Positions 42,720 through 51,982 of a DNA stretch of 58,430 bases are shown piece by piece. Position 1 is the first letter of the stretch, and each line of letters opens with the position of its first letter. Source of the DNA: DATATV01 sp035551355 (GTDB lineage Bacteria > Actinomycetota > Actinomycetes > Mycobacteriales > Pseudonocardiaceae); NCBI GenBank assembly GCA_035551355.1, contig DASZNF010000050.1, positions 1 through 58,430 of the forward strand. The letters run 5' to 3'. Position numbers and translations under genes: made by a program. The notes under the pieces are model-generated. The model made no database searches, was not told the DNA's origin, and was given only the letters and a program-made list of their open reading frames with translations.

Positions 42720-43694
42720 GTGCGTTTGAATCGCATGTTCACCGTGACGGGCGGGCTCGTCGGCATCGCCGCCCTGACGCTCCTCGCGGCCGCGCCGGGC
42801 GCGGCGGCCACCGCGGCGTGCGGCTCGGCCCAGGTGATCAACGCCAACGCCGAGGCACTTGGCGCCCTGAAGCTGGACCTGTCCACGCCCAAGGTGACCT
42901 ACCCGGCGGGTGGCAAGGACTCGCTGGCCAGCCTGACCCTGGGCGCCGACCCCAAGCTGGCCAAGCTGAGCCTGATCGACGCCTACTCCAAGGCGGACCA
43001 CGGCTCACTGAAGTCCGAGTCCGATGTGGTCAACCTCGACCTGCTCGGCCTGATCCATGTCGACGTGCTCAAGGCCGACTGCACCTCCAACACCAACGGC
43101 GTCACCGGCGCCAGTGACATCGTCGGCGTGAAGATCGGCGGCAAGCCGATCAGCAAGGACGTGCTGGACGCGAAGATCACCGCCAACAACCCGGTGCCGC
43201 TGAACAGCCTGCTGACCAACCTGCTCAACCCGTTGGTGGGCAACGCGGTCACGGTGACCTTCGACGAGCACGTGCGCGCCGGCAACGTGCTGACCGTGAA
43301 CGCCCTGCACGTGCACATCGACACCGCGATCCTGGGCCTGCCCGCGCTGGCCAAGTCGGACATCATCGTCAGCCAGGCCGTCTGCAGCCTGGGTGAGGTG
43401 CCCGGCGGCGGCACCGTGCCCACCGGGCCGACCGGCACCCCGACGCCGACCAGCGCCACGCCGACCAGCACGCAGACGACCGCGCCGACCTCCACCTCGA
43501 CCGGTGGCAGCGCGCCGTCCAGCACCCCGGCCGTGGCCAACGCCTCGGACAACAAGAACCTGCCGTTCACCGGTGTCGCGGGCATCGCCCCGATGATCAT
43601 CGGCGCCGTGGTGCTGATCGCGGTGGGCACCGGCCTGTTCCTGTACACCCGCCGTCGCGCCGGCCGCGTCGGTGGCGGCAGCGACAACAGCTGA
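42720..43694 (+). CDS. Secreted, sortase-anchored (LPXTG) surface protein
   Basis: 324 residues. Signal peptide to about residue 32 (GIAALTLLAAAPGAAATA). Domain about 35-225 with paired Cys, of the choice-of-anchor P type by general look. Pro/Thr/Ser linker 228-275. C-terminal sorting signal LPFTG, a membrane helix (IAPMIIGAVVLIAVGTGLFL) and an Arg tail. The class of sortase cannot be named and no sortase gene is in the window. GTG start preceded by AGAGAG. A strong terminator follows. Function unknown; a structural cell-surface role is likely. Confidence 0.78.
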   Translation: MRLNRMFTVTGGLVGIAALTLLAAAPGAAATAACGSAQVINANAEALGALKLDLSTPKVTYPAGGKDSLASLTLGADPKLAKLSLIDAYSKADHGSLKSESDVVNLDLLGLIHVDVLKADCTSNTNGVTGASDIVGVKIGGKPISKDVLDAKITANNPVPLNSLLTNLLNPLVGNAVTVTFDEHVRAGNVLTVNALHVHIDTAILGLPALAKSDIIVSQAVCSLGEVPGGGTVPTGPTGTPTPTSATPTSTQTTAPTSTSTGGSAPSSTPAVANASDNKNLPFTGVAGIAPMIIGAVVLIAVGTGLFLYTRRRAGRVGGGSDNS

Positions 43695-43714
43695 TTTCGG
43701 TTACGCCCCCACAG

Positions 43715-43751
43715 CAGAACGGCTCCGGTCGAATTGACCGGAGCCGTTCTG
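43715..43751. terminator. Strong bidirectional terminator
   Basis: CAGAACGGCTCCGGTC (43715-43730), loop GAATT, GACCGGAGCCGTTCTG (43736-43751). A perfect 16-base stem between convergent genes. Confidence 0.88.
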
Positions 43752-43766
43752 TGTCCGTCGGCGGAG

Positions 43767-43949
43767 CTACTTGTTGATGACCGTCTCCGGGTGCACGTAG
43801 GGCACCTGGTCGGGCGGCAGCGGGAAGCTCAGCTCGCCGAACGGGGAAAGCGATCCCTGGCGGTCCGAGGCGAGCTCGGTCACCGGGTGGTCGCCACCCG
43901 GCCAGTCCGGATCGACCCGCCTGGACGACTTGGTGTCCCCCTTGGCCAC
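43767..43949 (-). CDS. Small conserved protein (Rv0863-like)
   Basis: 60 residues starting VAKGDTKSSRRVDPDWPG and ending PYVHPETVINK. GTG at 43949 is chosen for GGAGGAGG five bases upstream; an upstream ATG at 43988 is less likely. Soluble and Pro-rich. It is encoded divergently from the Rv0862c-like gene, as a small gene (Rv0863) is in mycobacteria (recalled). Function unknown. Confidence 0.65.
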   Translation of the reverse strand: MAKGDTKSSRRVDPDWPGGDHPVTELASDRQGSLSPFGELSFPLPPDQVPYVHPETVINK

Positions 43950-44062
43950 GGCTCCTCCTCCAAACACCTCGACGACTACTGACTGCATTATCCGGCGCGC
44001 GGCCGCGCCGTGTTGTCCCTAGTGTGCCGTACCCGCGACCCGGCCCGTATAGCGTGGTGGGG

Positions 44063-46375
44063 GTGTCGACGCCCGCACTGCTGGACTGGCTGCGCGCCCG
44101 CCCGGATGACGAGCTGATCGGGCTGCTGCGCGCCCGGCCCGATCTGGCCACCCCGCCGCCCGCCGACACCTCCGTGCTGGCCACTCGCGCCGGCACCCGG
44201 GCCTCGGTGGCCAGAGCCGCGGAGGACCTGGACGAGTTCACCCTGTCCGTACTGGACGCCCTGGTGCTGCTGGACGCCGATCTGCATCCGGCGCCGCTGG
44301 CCGAGGTGAGCCGGATGATCGGCCCGGACGTGCCGCGGCGGCGCGTCCAGGAGGCGCTGAACGGCCTGTCCCGGCTGGCCATCGTGTGGGACGTCCCCGA
44401 TGGCTACTGGGTGGTGCCCGCCGCCCGGGAAGTCACCGGGACCTATCCCGGCGGACTTGGCGCGCCCGCCGCCGAGCTGGCCGGGGTCGATCTGGACGCG
44501 CTGCTGGCGCGGACCGGCGAGCCCGAACGCAAACTGCTCGACACGCTGGCCGCCGGGCCGCCGGTCGGGGCGACCAAGGACGCGGCCGCGGTGGTGCCGC
44601 TGGCCAGGGCGACCACCCCGGTGCAGCGGCTGCTCGCGCTGGGACTGCTGGTGCGCAAGGATTCCGGCCGGGTGGAACTGCCCCGGCAGGTCGGCCTGCA
44701 CCTGCGCGGCGAGCACCCGCTCGGCCCGGTGCGCCCGGCCGAGCCTGCGCTGACCAGCGCCGCGCCCGGGGCCGAGCGAGTGGACGCCACCGGGGCCGGG
44801 GAACTGCTGGAACTGTTGCGGCACACCGAAACCCTGCTGCGGGTGTGGTCGGGCGAGCCGCCGCCGGTGCTGCGCTCGGGCGGGCTGGGCGTGCGCGAGC
44901 TGCGCAAGCTGGCCCGGGAGCTGGTCGCCGACGAGGCCCGGGCCACCCTGCTGGCCGAGCTGACCGTGGCCGGCGAGCTGGTCGCCGACACCGAGACCAC
45001 CGCGCCGGAATGGGTGCCCACCACCCAGTCCGACGCGTTCCGGGTGGCCAGCCCGGAACAGCGCTGGGCCACCCTGGCCACGGCCTGGCTGGACCTGCCC
45101 CGGCTGCCCGGCCTGGCCGGGCTGCGCGACGACCGGGACCGGCTGCTCGCCCCGCTGTCGGACGAGCTGCGCCGGCCGCTGGCCCCGCGCGACCGGCGGC
45201 GGGTGCTGGACGCGCTGGCCGAACTTCCCGCGGGCACCGCGCCGGCGGACCCGGCCGCGCTGGGCGCGGTGCTGGCCTGGCGGGCGCCCCGGCGCGGCGG
45301 GCGGCTGCGCGACGAGCTGATCCGCTGGACCCTGGCCGAGGCCACCGCGCTGGGCATCGTGGCGCTGGGCGCGCTCACCTCGGCCGGGCGCACGCTGCTG
45401 GCCGAGGGTCCGGCCGCGGCGGCCAAGCGAATGGCCGCGGCGCTGCCCGAGCCGCTGGACCACGTGCTGGTGCAGGCCGACCTGACCGTGGTCGCGCCCG
45501 GGCCGTTGCAGCGGGAACTGGCCGAGCAGATCGCCCTGGTGGCCGATGTGGAGTCGGCCGGGGCGGCCACCGTGTACCGGGTGAGCGAGGCCTCGGTGCG
45601 CCGCGCGCTGGACGCCGGGCGCACCGCGACCGAACTGCACGAGCTGTTCCGCACCCGCTCGCGCACCCCGGTGCCGCAGGGCCTGGACTACCTGATCGAC
45701 GACGTGGCGCGGCGGCACGGCCGGCTGCGCGGCGGCGCGGCCGGATCGTTCCTGCGCTGCGACGACGAGGCGCTGCTGGCCGAGGTGCTGGCCAACGCCG
45801 AGGCCGCCCGGCTGGAGCTGCGCCGGATCGCGACCACCGTGCTGGTCAGCCCGCTGCCGTTGATCGAGGTCATGGACGGGCTGCGCGCGGCCGGATTCAC
45901 CCCGGCGGCCGAAGGCCCGGACGGGCAGGTGCTGGATCTGCGGCCCAGCGGCCGCCGGGTGACCGCGCGACCGCGGCCGGACCGCCGGGCGGTGCTGCCG
46001 CCCGCGCCCAGCGACACCCAGCTTTCCGCCGCCGTGCGGCAGTTGCGGGTGGGCGACCGGGCCGGGGCCACCCGCCGGGGCGGCGGCGTGTCCGCCTCAC
46101 CCAACTCGGGCATGAGCGACACCGGCGCGGTGCTGGCCGCGCTGCAGGGCGCGATCCGGGAACGGCGCAACGTGTGGGTCGGCTTCGTCGACTCGCACGG
46201 CACCGCCAGCCACCGGTTCGTCGCCCCGCTCGGCGTGGGCGGCGGTGTGCTGGAGGGCCTGGACCAGGGCCTCGGCGAGGTGCGGCGGTTCCCGCTGCAC
46301 CGGATCACCTCGGTCGAGGTGGTCAGCGGCGACCCGCGTTACGGCCACACCGAACGGCCCGACCAGGAGAAATAG
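44063..46375 (+). CDS. XPB/Ssl2-like helicase-associated C-terminal domain protein (Rv0862c-like)
   Basis: 770 residues from a GTG preceded by a G-rich site. It has no Walker motifs, so it is not a helicase by itself. The middle (about 440-600) resembles the helicase-associated domain found beside bacterial XPB (VLVQADLTVVAPGPL, YRVSEASVRRALDAG). The C-terminus (about 690-770, RRNVWVGFVDSHGT to ITSVEVV) looks like a WYL-type ligand or nucleic acid-binding module. In mycobacteria the homologue is next to XPB (Rv0861c); here they are 11 kb apart on the same strand. Likely role: partner of XPB in DNA repair or transcription (inference). Confidence 0.72.
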   Translation: MSTPALLDWLRARPDDELIGLLRARPDLATPPPADTSVLATRAGTRASVARAAEDLDEFTLSVLDALVLLDADLHPAPLAEVSRMIGPDVPRRRVQEALNGLSRLAIVWDVPDGYWVVPAAREVTGTYPGGLGAPAAELAGVDLDALLARTGEPERKLLDTLAAGPPVGATKDAAAVVPLARATTPVQRLLALGLLVRKDSGRVELPRQVGLHLRGEHPLGPVRPAEPALTSAAPGAERVDATGAGELLELLRHTETLLRVWSGEPPPVLRSGGLGVRELRKLARELVADEARATLLAELTVAGELVADTETTAPEWVPTTQSDAFRVASPEQRWATLATAWLDLPRLPGLAGLRDDRDRLLAPLSDELRRPLAPRDRRRVLDALAELPAGTAPADPAALGAVLAWRAPRRGGRLRDELIRWTLAEATALGIVALGALTSAGRTLLAEGPAAAAKRMAAALPEPLDHVLVQADLTVVAPGPLQRELAEQIALVADVESAGAATVYRVSEASVRRALDAGRTATELHELFRTRSRTPVPQGLDYLIDDVARRHGRLRGGAAGSFLRCDDEALLAEVLANAEAARLELRRIATTVLVSPLPLIEVMDGLRAAGFTPAAEGPDGQVLDLRPSGRRVTARPRPDRRAVLPPAPSDTQLSAAVRQLRVGDRAGATRRGGGVSASPNSGMSDTGAVLAALQGAIRERRNVWVGFVDSHGTASHRFVAPLGVGGGVLEGLDQGLGEVRRFPLHRITSVEVVSGDPRYGHTERPDQEK

Positions 46376-46398
46376 CCTCCCGATCGGGCCAAGAGCTA

Positions 46399-46440
46399 CC
46401 AGCACGGCAACCGCCCGGCTCGCGGGCGCCGCAGTGCTGG
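46399..46440. terminator. Hairpin between the helicase-associated gene and cvnD
   Basis: CCAGCAC (46399-46405) pairs with GTGCTGG (46434-46440), with an inner GC-rich pairing (CGCCCG with CGGGCG). Convergent genes on either side. Confidence 0.65.
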
Positions 46441-46450
46441 CAGCCCTGAG

Positions 46451-47062
46451 TCAGACTCGGGCGCCCATCCGCTGCTGGCGCATCGCGTGCTCCACCAGCG
46501 TGATCAGCACCTGTTTGGTGGACTCGCGGTTACGCGCGTCACAGGTGACCACCGGGACGATGTCGTCGATGGTCAGCGCGTCGCGCACATCGCCCACCCG
46601 GTGGTGCAACATGCCCTCGAACCGGTTGATGGCCACGATGTAGGGCAGCTGCCGGTCGTCGAAGAAGTCGATCGCGGCGAACGCGTCGGCCAATCTCCGC
46701 GTGTCCACCAGCACGACCGCGCCGATCGCGCCACGCACCAGGTCGTCCCACATGAACCAGAACCGGTGCTGCCCGGGGGTGCCGAACAGGTACAGGATCA
46801 GATCCGAGTCCAGCGACAACCGGCCGAAGTCCATGGCCACCGTGGTGGTGGTCTTGTTCGGCGTGGCCGACAGGTCGTCGTGGCCGACGCTGGCGTCGGT
46901 CATCACGGCCTCGGTCGTCAGCGGGACGATCTCCGATACCGAACCGACCAGAGTCGTCTTGCCGACACCGAACCCGCCGGCGACCACGATCTTCGCCGAG
47001 GTCGTCGCTTTGCGCCCGGATGGCGGCGGTGTGCCGCGGGAACTAGAGCCTCCGAAGACCAC
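46451..47062 (-). CDS. cvnD: Conservon small GTPase (CvnD-type)
   Basis: 203 residues, MglA/Ras-like. P-loop GGFGVGKTT; switch stretch NKTTTTVAMDFG; DxxG equivalent LFGTPGQHRFWFMW; NKxD equivalent INRFEG. It works with the upstream sensor kinase-like, roadblock and DUF742 proteins as a membrane-linked signalling complex (known from Streptomyces conservons). The GTG at 47062 overlaps the end of the DUF742 gene by 20 bases and has GGAAAGG upstream. Last gene of the operon. Confidence 0.9.
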   Translation of the reverse strand: MVFGGSSSRGTPPPSGRKATTSAKIVVAGGFGVGKTTLVGSVSEIVPLTTEAVMTDASVGHDDLSATPNKTTTTVAMDFGRLSLDSDLILYLFGTPGQHRFWFMWDDLVRGAIGAVVLVDTRRLADAFAAIDFFDDRQLPYIVAINRFEGMLHHRVGDVRDALTIDDIVPVVTCDARNRESTKQVLITLVEHAMRQQRMGARV

Positions 47063-47882
47063 TGAGCACCCTTTCCAGGAAGTCCATGGATGGCCGGTCC
47101 CCGACGACCATGCCGCTGGAGTGAATGACGACCAGCCCCATGCCCGCCATATCACCGATCAACACACGTACAACGCCCAGCGGCAACCTGAGATGGGCGG
47201 CTACCTCGGCCACGGACCTGGTCTCCACGCACAGATCGCAGATCGACCGGTGTTCGGACAGGAGGGCGTCCTCCATCTCCCAACCACGATCGCTGGTCGA
47301 AACCAGGGCCTCGATGGCAAGATCATAATCGGGACGCGTCCGACCACCCGTCCGGGTGTACGGCCGAACGAGTGAACCGGTCTCGGTGACCGGGTCCATC
47401 GGCGTGCCGTCCTCCTCGGCGGGCGGCTGGTGCGGCTGGTGCGGCACGGGTACGCGCGGCTCCCAGACCGAGGCCGAGGGAGGGCGCTGCCAACTGCCCG
47501 TACCACCGCCGGAACCACCGCCGGAGCGGCCGAAGCCCCCTTGGCGGCCGCCACCGCGGTTGCCGGACGCGCGGTCCATCGGAACGCCCGTCTCCCCGAA
47601 CAGGTCGGCACCTGGCCCACCGAACAAACCGCTCCGGTAGCCACTGATGTCGAACCGACTCGGAACATCCGAACCGGCATGGTCAGCGGGTTCGAAAAAC
47701 TCGCCGTCCGCCATGGCTTCGCGCCCTCGCTCCCCCGTGTCCGGTGGTTGGTACTGATCTGCCGCTGTGCGCCGACCCTGGTCCCGGTGCCGGGCCCGTT
47801 GCCAGGCCAGGTACCCCTCGGCGCCGTCGCCGGATTCGGTGGGACCGCGCAGGCCCCACTGACCAGGGTTCAGCTCTTTCAT
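47043..47882 (-). CDS. cvnC: DUF742 conservon protein (CvnC-type)
   Basis: 279 residues. The C-terminal ~120 form the DUF742 winged-helix-like domain (GSLVRPYTRTGGRT onward, MEDALLSEHRSICDLC, VRVLIGDMAGMGLV). The N-terminal 150 are Gly/Pro/Arg-rich and disordered. ATG at 47882 lies 46 bases after the roadblock gene; ATG at 47714 (MADGEFFEP) is an alternative that removes 56 residues. It likely bridges the kinase and GTPase. Confidence 0.85.
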   Translation of the reverse strand: MKELNPGQWGLRGPTESGDGAEGYLAWQRARHRDQGRRTAADQYQPPDTGERGREAMADGEFFEPADHAGSDVPSRFDISGYRSGLFGGPGADLFGETGVPMDRASGNRGGGRQGGFGRSGGGSGGGTGSWQRPPSASVWEPRVPVPHQPHQPPAEEDGTPMDPVTETGSLVRPYTRTGGRTRPDYDLAIEALVSTSDRGWEMEDALLSEHRSICDLCVETRSVAEVAAHLRLPLGVVRVLIGDMAGMGLVVIHSSGMVVGDRPSMDFLERVLSGLRRL

Positions 47883-47928
47883 CGCCGCTAGTCACGCGGC
47901 CATCGAACGAGTGTCACCCGTAAACCCA

Positions 47929-48354
47929 TCATCGGCGCACCGCGCCCTGCAACTGAGCCCGGAGTTCGGGCGTCATCTGCTGGCCCACCCGCTCGACCAA
48001 CAGAGTCATCTCGTAGGCGACGAGACCGATGTCACAGTTCGGCGCGGCCAGCACGGCCAGGCACGATCCGTCACTGATCGACATCAGGAACAGGTATCCC
48101 CGGTCCATCTCGACCACGGTCTGGTTGACGGCGCCGGCCTCGAAACACCGGGCCGCACCCTGGGTCAGGCTGATCAGGCCGGAGGCCACCGCGGACAGCT
48201 GCTCGGCGCGGTCACGGGGCAACCCCTGGGAACCGGCAAGCAACAGGCCATCCGCGGAGACCACAACGGAGTGCGCGACACCGGGCACCCGGCGAACGAA
48301 GTCGGTGATGAGCCAGCCGAAACTGCCCGGCTGATGCTGAACGGACGCTGTCAC
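47929..48354 (-). CDS. cvnB: Roadblock/LC7 conservon protein (CvnB-type)
   Basis: 141 residues. Roadblock fold: FVRRVPGVAHSVVVSADGLLLAGS, then LISLTQGAARCFEAGAVNQTVVEMDRGYLFLM. Roadblock dimers act as GTPase activators or scaffolds for MglA-type GTPases. The start overlaps the stop of the kinase gene by four bases (ATGA), showing tight coupling. Confidence 0.92.
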   Translation of the reverse strand: MTASVQHQPGSFGWLITDFVRRVPGVAHSVVVSADGLLLAGSQGLPRDRAEQLSAVASGLISLTQGAARCFEAGAVNQTVVEMDRGYLFLMSISDGSCLAVLAAPNCDIGLVAYEMTLLVERVGQQMTPELRAQLQGAVRR

Positions 48355-51300
48355 TCCTGCTCCTCAACGGACTGGTGCTCGGACGAAACGGAAGCCTCGT
48401 CAGAGTATCCCTCGATCAGGGCGTGTCGGCCCCGACGCAAACCTTGCTGGAAACTGGACATACGACCACGAACCGCATCGGCGGATCGCGGCGGCAGCAT
48501 CGGGCGCGAAGTCCCTCGGCTGCCGGTAGAACCACCCACGCCAGCGGTGACCAGGGTGCTGTCCGAGCCGTGAGACGACTCCGGACCACCCCGGGGCGCC
48601 GCCGAACCCGGCACGAGCTGGGCCTTGGGCGTTCGCTTGGGCAGGCCGGCCGACGTGGTCTCGGACACGGACCGGGTGAGCAGTGCCTCCGCGGCCTGCC
48701 AGCCCTCGTCGGCCGCGCTGTGCCAGGCGTCGGACTGGCCGCCGGGCTCGTGCCCGTTGGCCGGCTCCTCCGACGATCTGGACTGACCGAAGCCGAGCGT
48801 GGCCCCGGCCTTGCCGGGCACCCGGGTGGGCAGGCCACCGGGGACCGACTCCTCGGCCTCGGCGGAGGCCGCCATGGGCGGCTCCGGCACGCTGGCCGCC
48901 GCCTCGGCCGGCTCCGGCTCCTCCACCGCGCCTGCCGCGTCGGCGGCGGGCCGGTCGGCGCGGAACCACTGGGACAGCACGGCCTCGTAGATCGGCAGCC
49001 GCTCGGTCGGCGCGTCCACCTCTATATGAGACGGGCCGCCCAGCGGGCCGGAGGTGTACTCGTCCAGGCTCATGGTGCCGTTGAACGTGGTCGACTCCGG
49101 CTCGGCGTCCCAGCCGCTCTCGACCGAGGTGTGCGGCTCCCATAACACCGCGGAGCTGCTGGCCTCCGGCTGCCACTGGTCGCCGGCCGGCGTCGAGCCG
49201 GTGTCCCCGGCCGAGGTCAGCTCGGGCGACCAGTAGTTGGTGATCGCGGGCAGCGGGCCGGACCCGTCCAGGGTCAGCGGTTCGCCGATCGGACCGGAGT
49301 AGTCCTCGCCCCGGCCGTAACCGGGCTCCGGCGCCGGTGGCGACACCGGACGGACGTTCGCGCTGGAGTCCTCACCGGTACGGGCCATGCCGAACGCGCC
49401 CGCGATCCCGGCCGCGGCGGAGGCCGCCTTGTCCAGGTTGGACGCACCCGGCTCGGTGCCGCGCCGCGCCGGCAGCGCGGTGTCCACGCTGGGCGAGGGC
49501 GTCACGTCGTCACCCGGCCGGTACACCAGGCTCTCCGGAATGACCACCAGGGCGACGGTGCCGCCGTCGATGTCCTCGTTGGTGCGCAGCTTGACCCGGA
49601 TGCCGTGCCGCTTGGCCAGCCGGGCGACCACGTACAGGCCCATCCGGCGGGTGACGCCGACGTCGATGTCCGGCGGGTTGGCCAGGCTCTCGTTGGCGCC
49701 CCGCACGTCGTCCTCGCTCATCCCCACACCGCGGTCGGTGATCTGGATGGCCAGTTCCCGCGACTTGGTCCGCGCGATGCGCACGCTGACCTTGGTGTTG
49801 GGCTCGGAGTAGGAGGTGGCGTTGTCCAGCAGCTCGGCGATCAGGTGGATCAGGTCGTTGACCACGCGGCCCAGCACCGAGGCATCCGGCGGGGAGCCGA
49901 CCTCGATGCGGGCGTACTGCTCCACCTCGGACACGGCCGCGCCGACCAGTTCGCCGATCGGCACCGGACGGCTCATCCGCTTGGCCAGGCCGGACCCGGA
50001 GAGCACCAGCAGGCTTTCGCTGTTGCGCCGCATACGGGTGGCCAGGTGGTCCAGTTCGAACAGGTTGGCCAGGTTGTCCGGGTCCTGCTCGTCGCGTTCC
50101 AGCCGGTCGATCAGGCCCAGCTGGCGTTCCACCAGGGCCTGCGAGCGCCGGGACAGGTTGACGAAGATCGCGTTGACGTTGTCGCGCAGCACGGCCTGCT
50201 CGGCGGCCAGCCTGACCGCCTGCCCGTGCACCACGTCGAACGACCGGGCGACCTCGCCGACCTCGTCGAAGGAGAACGGCGGGACCGGATCGACCGCCTG
50301 CCTGGACGCCTCGATCGGGTTCTCCGCCGCCAGGATCCGGGTGATCGTCGCGGGCAGCCGGTCCCGGGCGACCTCGAGGGCGCCCAGCCGCAGCTGACGC
50401 AGCGAGACCAGCAGGGCGCGGGTGACCACCAGCATGATGGCCAGCGCGACCAGCAGGATGATCAGGATCAGCAGACCGTCGCGGATGGCCGAGGACCGCG
50501 CGGTGGCGGCCAGCTCGGACGCGGTGGTCGCGGTCTCCTGGGTGGCCGAGTTCTCCACCTGGGCCAGCAGCTTCTCGGTGGTGGCGTCGTCCCCGGCCAG
50601 CTGGTCGGGCGACACCGACAGCGGCTGCCCGATGTTGGCGTTGCTGACCGCGATCTGCTGCAGCAGTTCCCGGTCGTCGACCTGAGGACCGGTCACGGTG
50701 TCGATGAAGGCGCTCTGCAACGCAGGCGATGCCGCGGTGTTGAACTGGGTCACGGCCGCGTTGAACGCACCCTGGGCGTCCCGGAAGGACTGCAGGTCGA
50801 AGTCCACGAAGCCGCCGGCCAGCACGCTGGAGTACATGAACGCGTCCTGCAGGGCAGCCTGGTCCTTGGCCTGGCTGACCGCGTTGAGCGCGCTCACCTC
50901 CTGGGCGACCGTTGTGCTGCCGGTCACCTGGGTGGCCAGGGTCGCCGTGTTCAACAGCGCCGTGTTGATGTTCTCGTAGGAACGCAACAGCGCGCCGCCC
51001 GGGTAATCGGTGGTCGTGGCGGTGTTGCGCAGGGCACTCAGGCCGTTCAACGCGTCCAGGGCGCGCTGGAACTGCGCCTTGGCCGAGTCGGACAGCGAAC
51101 CGGTCAGGTTGTTGTCGGCGCGCAGGTCGGCGACGGCCGCGTCGGTGGCGGAAATCGCCTGATCCATCTGGGTGCGGTCACCGGTCCGGCCGGCCACCGC
51201 CCAGCCGATCACCGCGTTGCGCTCGGTTTGGAGTTGGCTGGTCACCTTGTCGATGGCGCCGACCAACTGGACTTGTTGTTGCGTCTGCTGGAAGCCGTTC

Positions 51301-51491
51301 GCCTGTTGCAGCGAGTTCCACACTCGCAGCCCACCGAAGACGGCAGCGGCCACCGCGGGCACCAGGATCACCACGGCGAGCTTGCGCCGTAGTCGCCAGT
51401 TGCGCAGTCGCCACGTGCCGCCCTGCTGAGCTTGGTGTTCGCCCGGCCGCGGCACACGCGGCTCGCCAGCACGCTCAGAGTTATCTGTCAC
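48351..51491 (-). CDS. cvnA: NIT-domain sensor kinase-like protein (CvnA-type)
   Basis: About 1046 residues. Membrane helix at about 36-58; extracellular helical NIT (nitrate/nitrite sensing-like) domain to about 330; second helix (LLILIILLVALAIMLVV); HAMP; dimerisation helices with LDHLATRMRR; then a HATPase_c domain with N-box ELLDNATSYS and G1 box DRGVGMSEDD. The last ~370 residues are acidic, Pro/Ser-rich and disordered. First gene of the conservon. GTG 51491 has GGAAAG eight bases upstream; GTG 51500 is in frame. The ligand is unknown. Confidence 0.9.
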   Translation of the reverse strand: MTDNSERAGEPRVPRPGEHQAQQGGTWRLRNWRLRRKLAVVILVPAVAAAVFGGLRVWNSLQQANGFQQTQQQVQLVGAIDKVTSQLQTERNAVIGWAVAGRTGDRTQMDQAISATDAAVADLRADNNLTGSLSDSAKAQFQRALDALNGLSALRNTATTTDYPGGALLRSYENINTALLNTATLATQVTGSTTVAQEVSALNAVSQAKDQAALQDAFMYSSVLAGGFVDFDLQSFRDAQGAFNAAVTQFNTAASPALQSAFIDTVTGPQVDDRELLQQIAVSNANIGQPLSVSPDQLAGDDATTEKLLAQVENSATQETATTASELAATARSSAIRDGLLILIILLVALAIMLVVTRALLVSLRQLRLGALEVARDRLPATITRILAAENPIEASRQAVDPVPPFSFDEVGEVARSFDVVHGQAVRLAAEQAVLRDNVNAIFVNLSRRSQALVERQLGLIDRLERDEQDPDNLANLFELDHLATRMRRNSESLLVLSGSGLAKRMSRPVPIGELVGAAVSEVEQYARIEVGSPPDASVLGRVVNDLIHLIAELLDNATSYSEPNTKVSVRIARTKSRELAIQITDRGVGMSEDDVRGANESLANPPDIDVGVTRRMGLYVVARLAKRHGIRVKLRTNEDIDGGTVALVVIPESLVYRPGDDVTPSPSVDTALPARRGTEPGASNLDKAASAAAGIAGAFGMARTGEDSSANVRPVSPPAPEPGYGRGEDYSGPIGEPLTLDGSGPLPAITNYWSPELTSAGDTGSTPAGDQWQPEASSSAVLWEPHTSVESGWDAEPESTTFNGTMSLDEYTSGPLGGPSHIEVDAPTERLPIYEAVLSQWFRADRPAADAAGAVEEPEPAEAAASVPEPPMAASAEAEESVPGGLPTRVPGKAGATLGFGQSRSSEEPANGHEPGGQSDAWHSAADEGWQAAEALLTRSVSETTSAGLPKRTPKAQLVPGSAAPRGGPESSHGSDSTLVTAGVGGSTGSRGTSRPMLPPRSADAVRGRMSSFQQGLRRGRHALIEGYSDEASVSSEHQSVEEQE

Positions 51492-51982
51492 ACCACGCAC
51501 GCTTTCCGTACACTACCTCACTGGTGTGATCCTGGACACACTGCGCCGTTTTCCCGGGCAAAATCCGGGCCGGCCGCCGTATGACGGATGTCGTAGTCGA
51601 GTTGCGGACCACCCGCGCCGCCTGGACTGCAGCGATCGCCATGCCCTGCATCACTGTCAAAAATTGGTCAGTGACATACCACTGACTCCCATTGGCGCGT
51701 TTCGCACTCAACGCGGCCGACGGAGCTAACACCTCTACTCCTTCTGGGTGCCACCGTGGACGATCCGATACGTCCACTGACCAAACTGCGGGCTATCCGA
51801 ACCGACAAGTTAGCGGAAAAGCTCTACCGTGTCAGCCCATCGGGTGACGGAACCGGCTACCATCCGGCACATCCCGGAGCGAGCAGTCGGGGCGCGCAGC
51901 GGGCGACTTGTTGATGTGGGTGCTTGGTAACCGGATATTTACCTTGTGAGCTGCGGCTCTTCAGAAACGGAGTCTTCCCGAA
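51492..51982. other. Gene-free stretch between the conservon and the NitT/TauT operon
   Basis: These 491 bases lie between divergent operons. They hold a seven-base-arm palindrome (51667-51686) and a weak GGTAA/TTACC pair (about 51926-51942). I looked for thiamine, cobalamin and SAM riboswitch blocks and see none. Confidence 0.5.
51667..51686. repeat. Palindrome GTCAGTG-N6-CACTGAC
   Basis: Perfect seven-base arms with a six-base spacer, about 176 bases upstream of cvnA and 297 upstream of the binding protein gene. Candidate site for a dimeric regulator. Confidence 0.5.

Noticed and set aside
51926..51942. GGTAA/TTACC pair as an operator of the binding protein gene
   Set aside because: Five-base arms are too short to be told from chance.
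51492..51982. A metabolite riboswitch before the NitT/TauT operon
   Set aside because: None of the conserved blocks of TPP, cobalamin, SAM or FMN switches could be found by eye.
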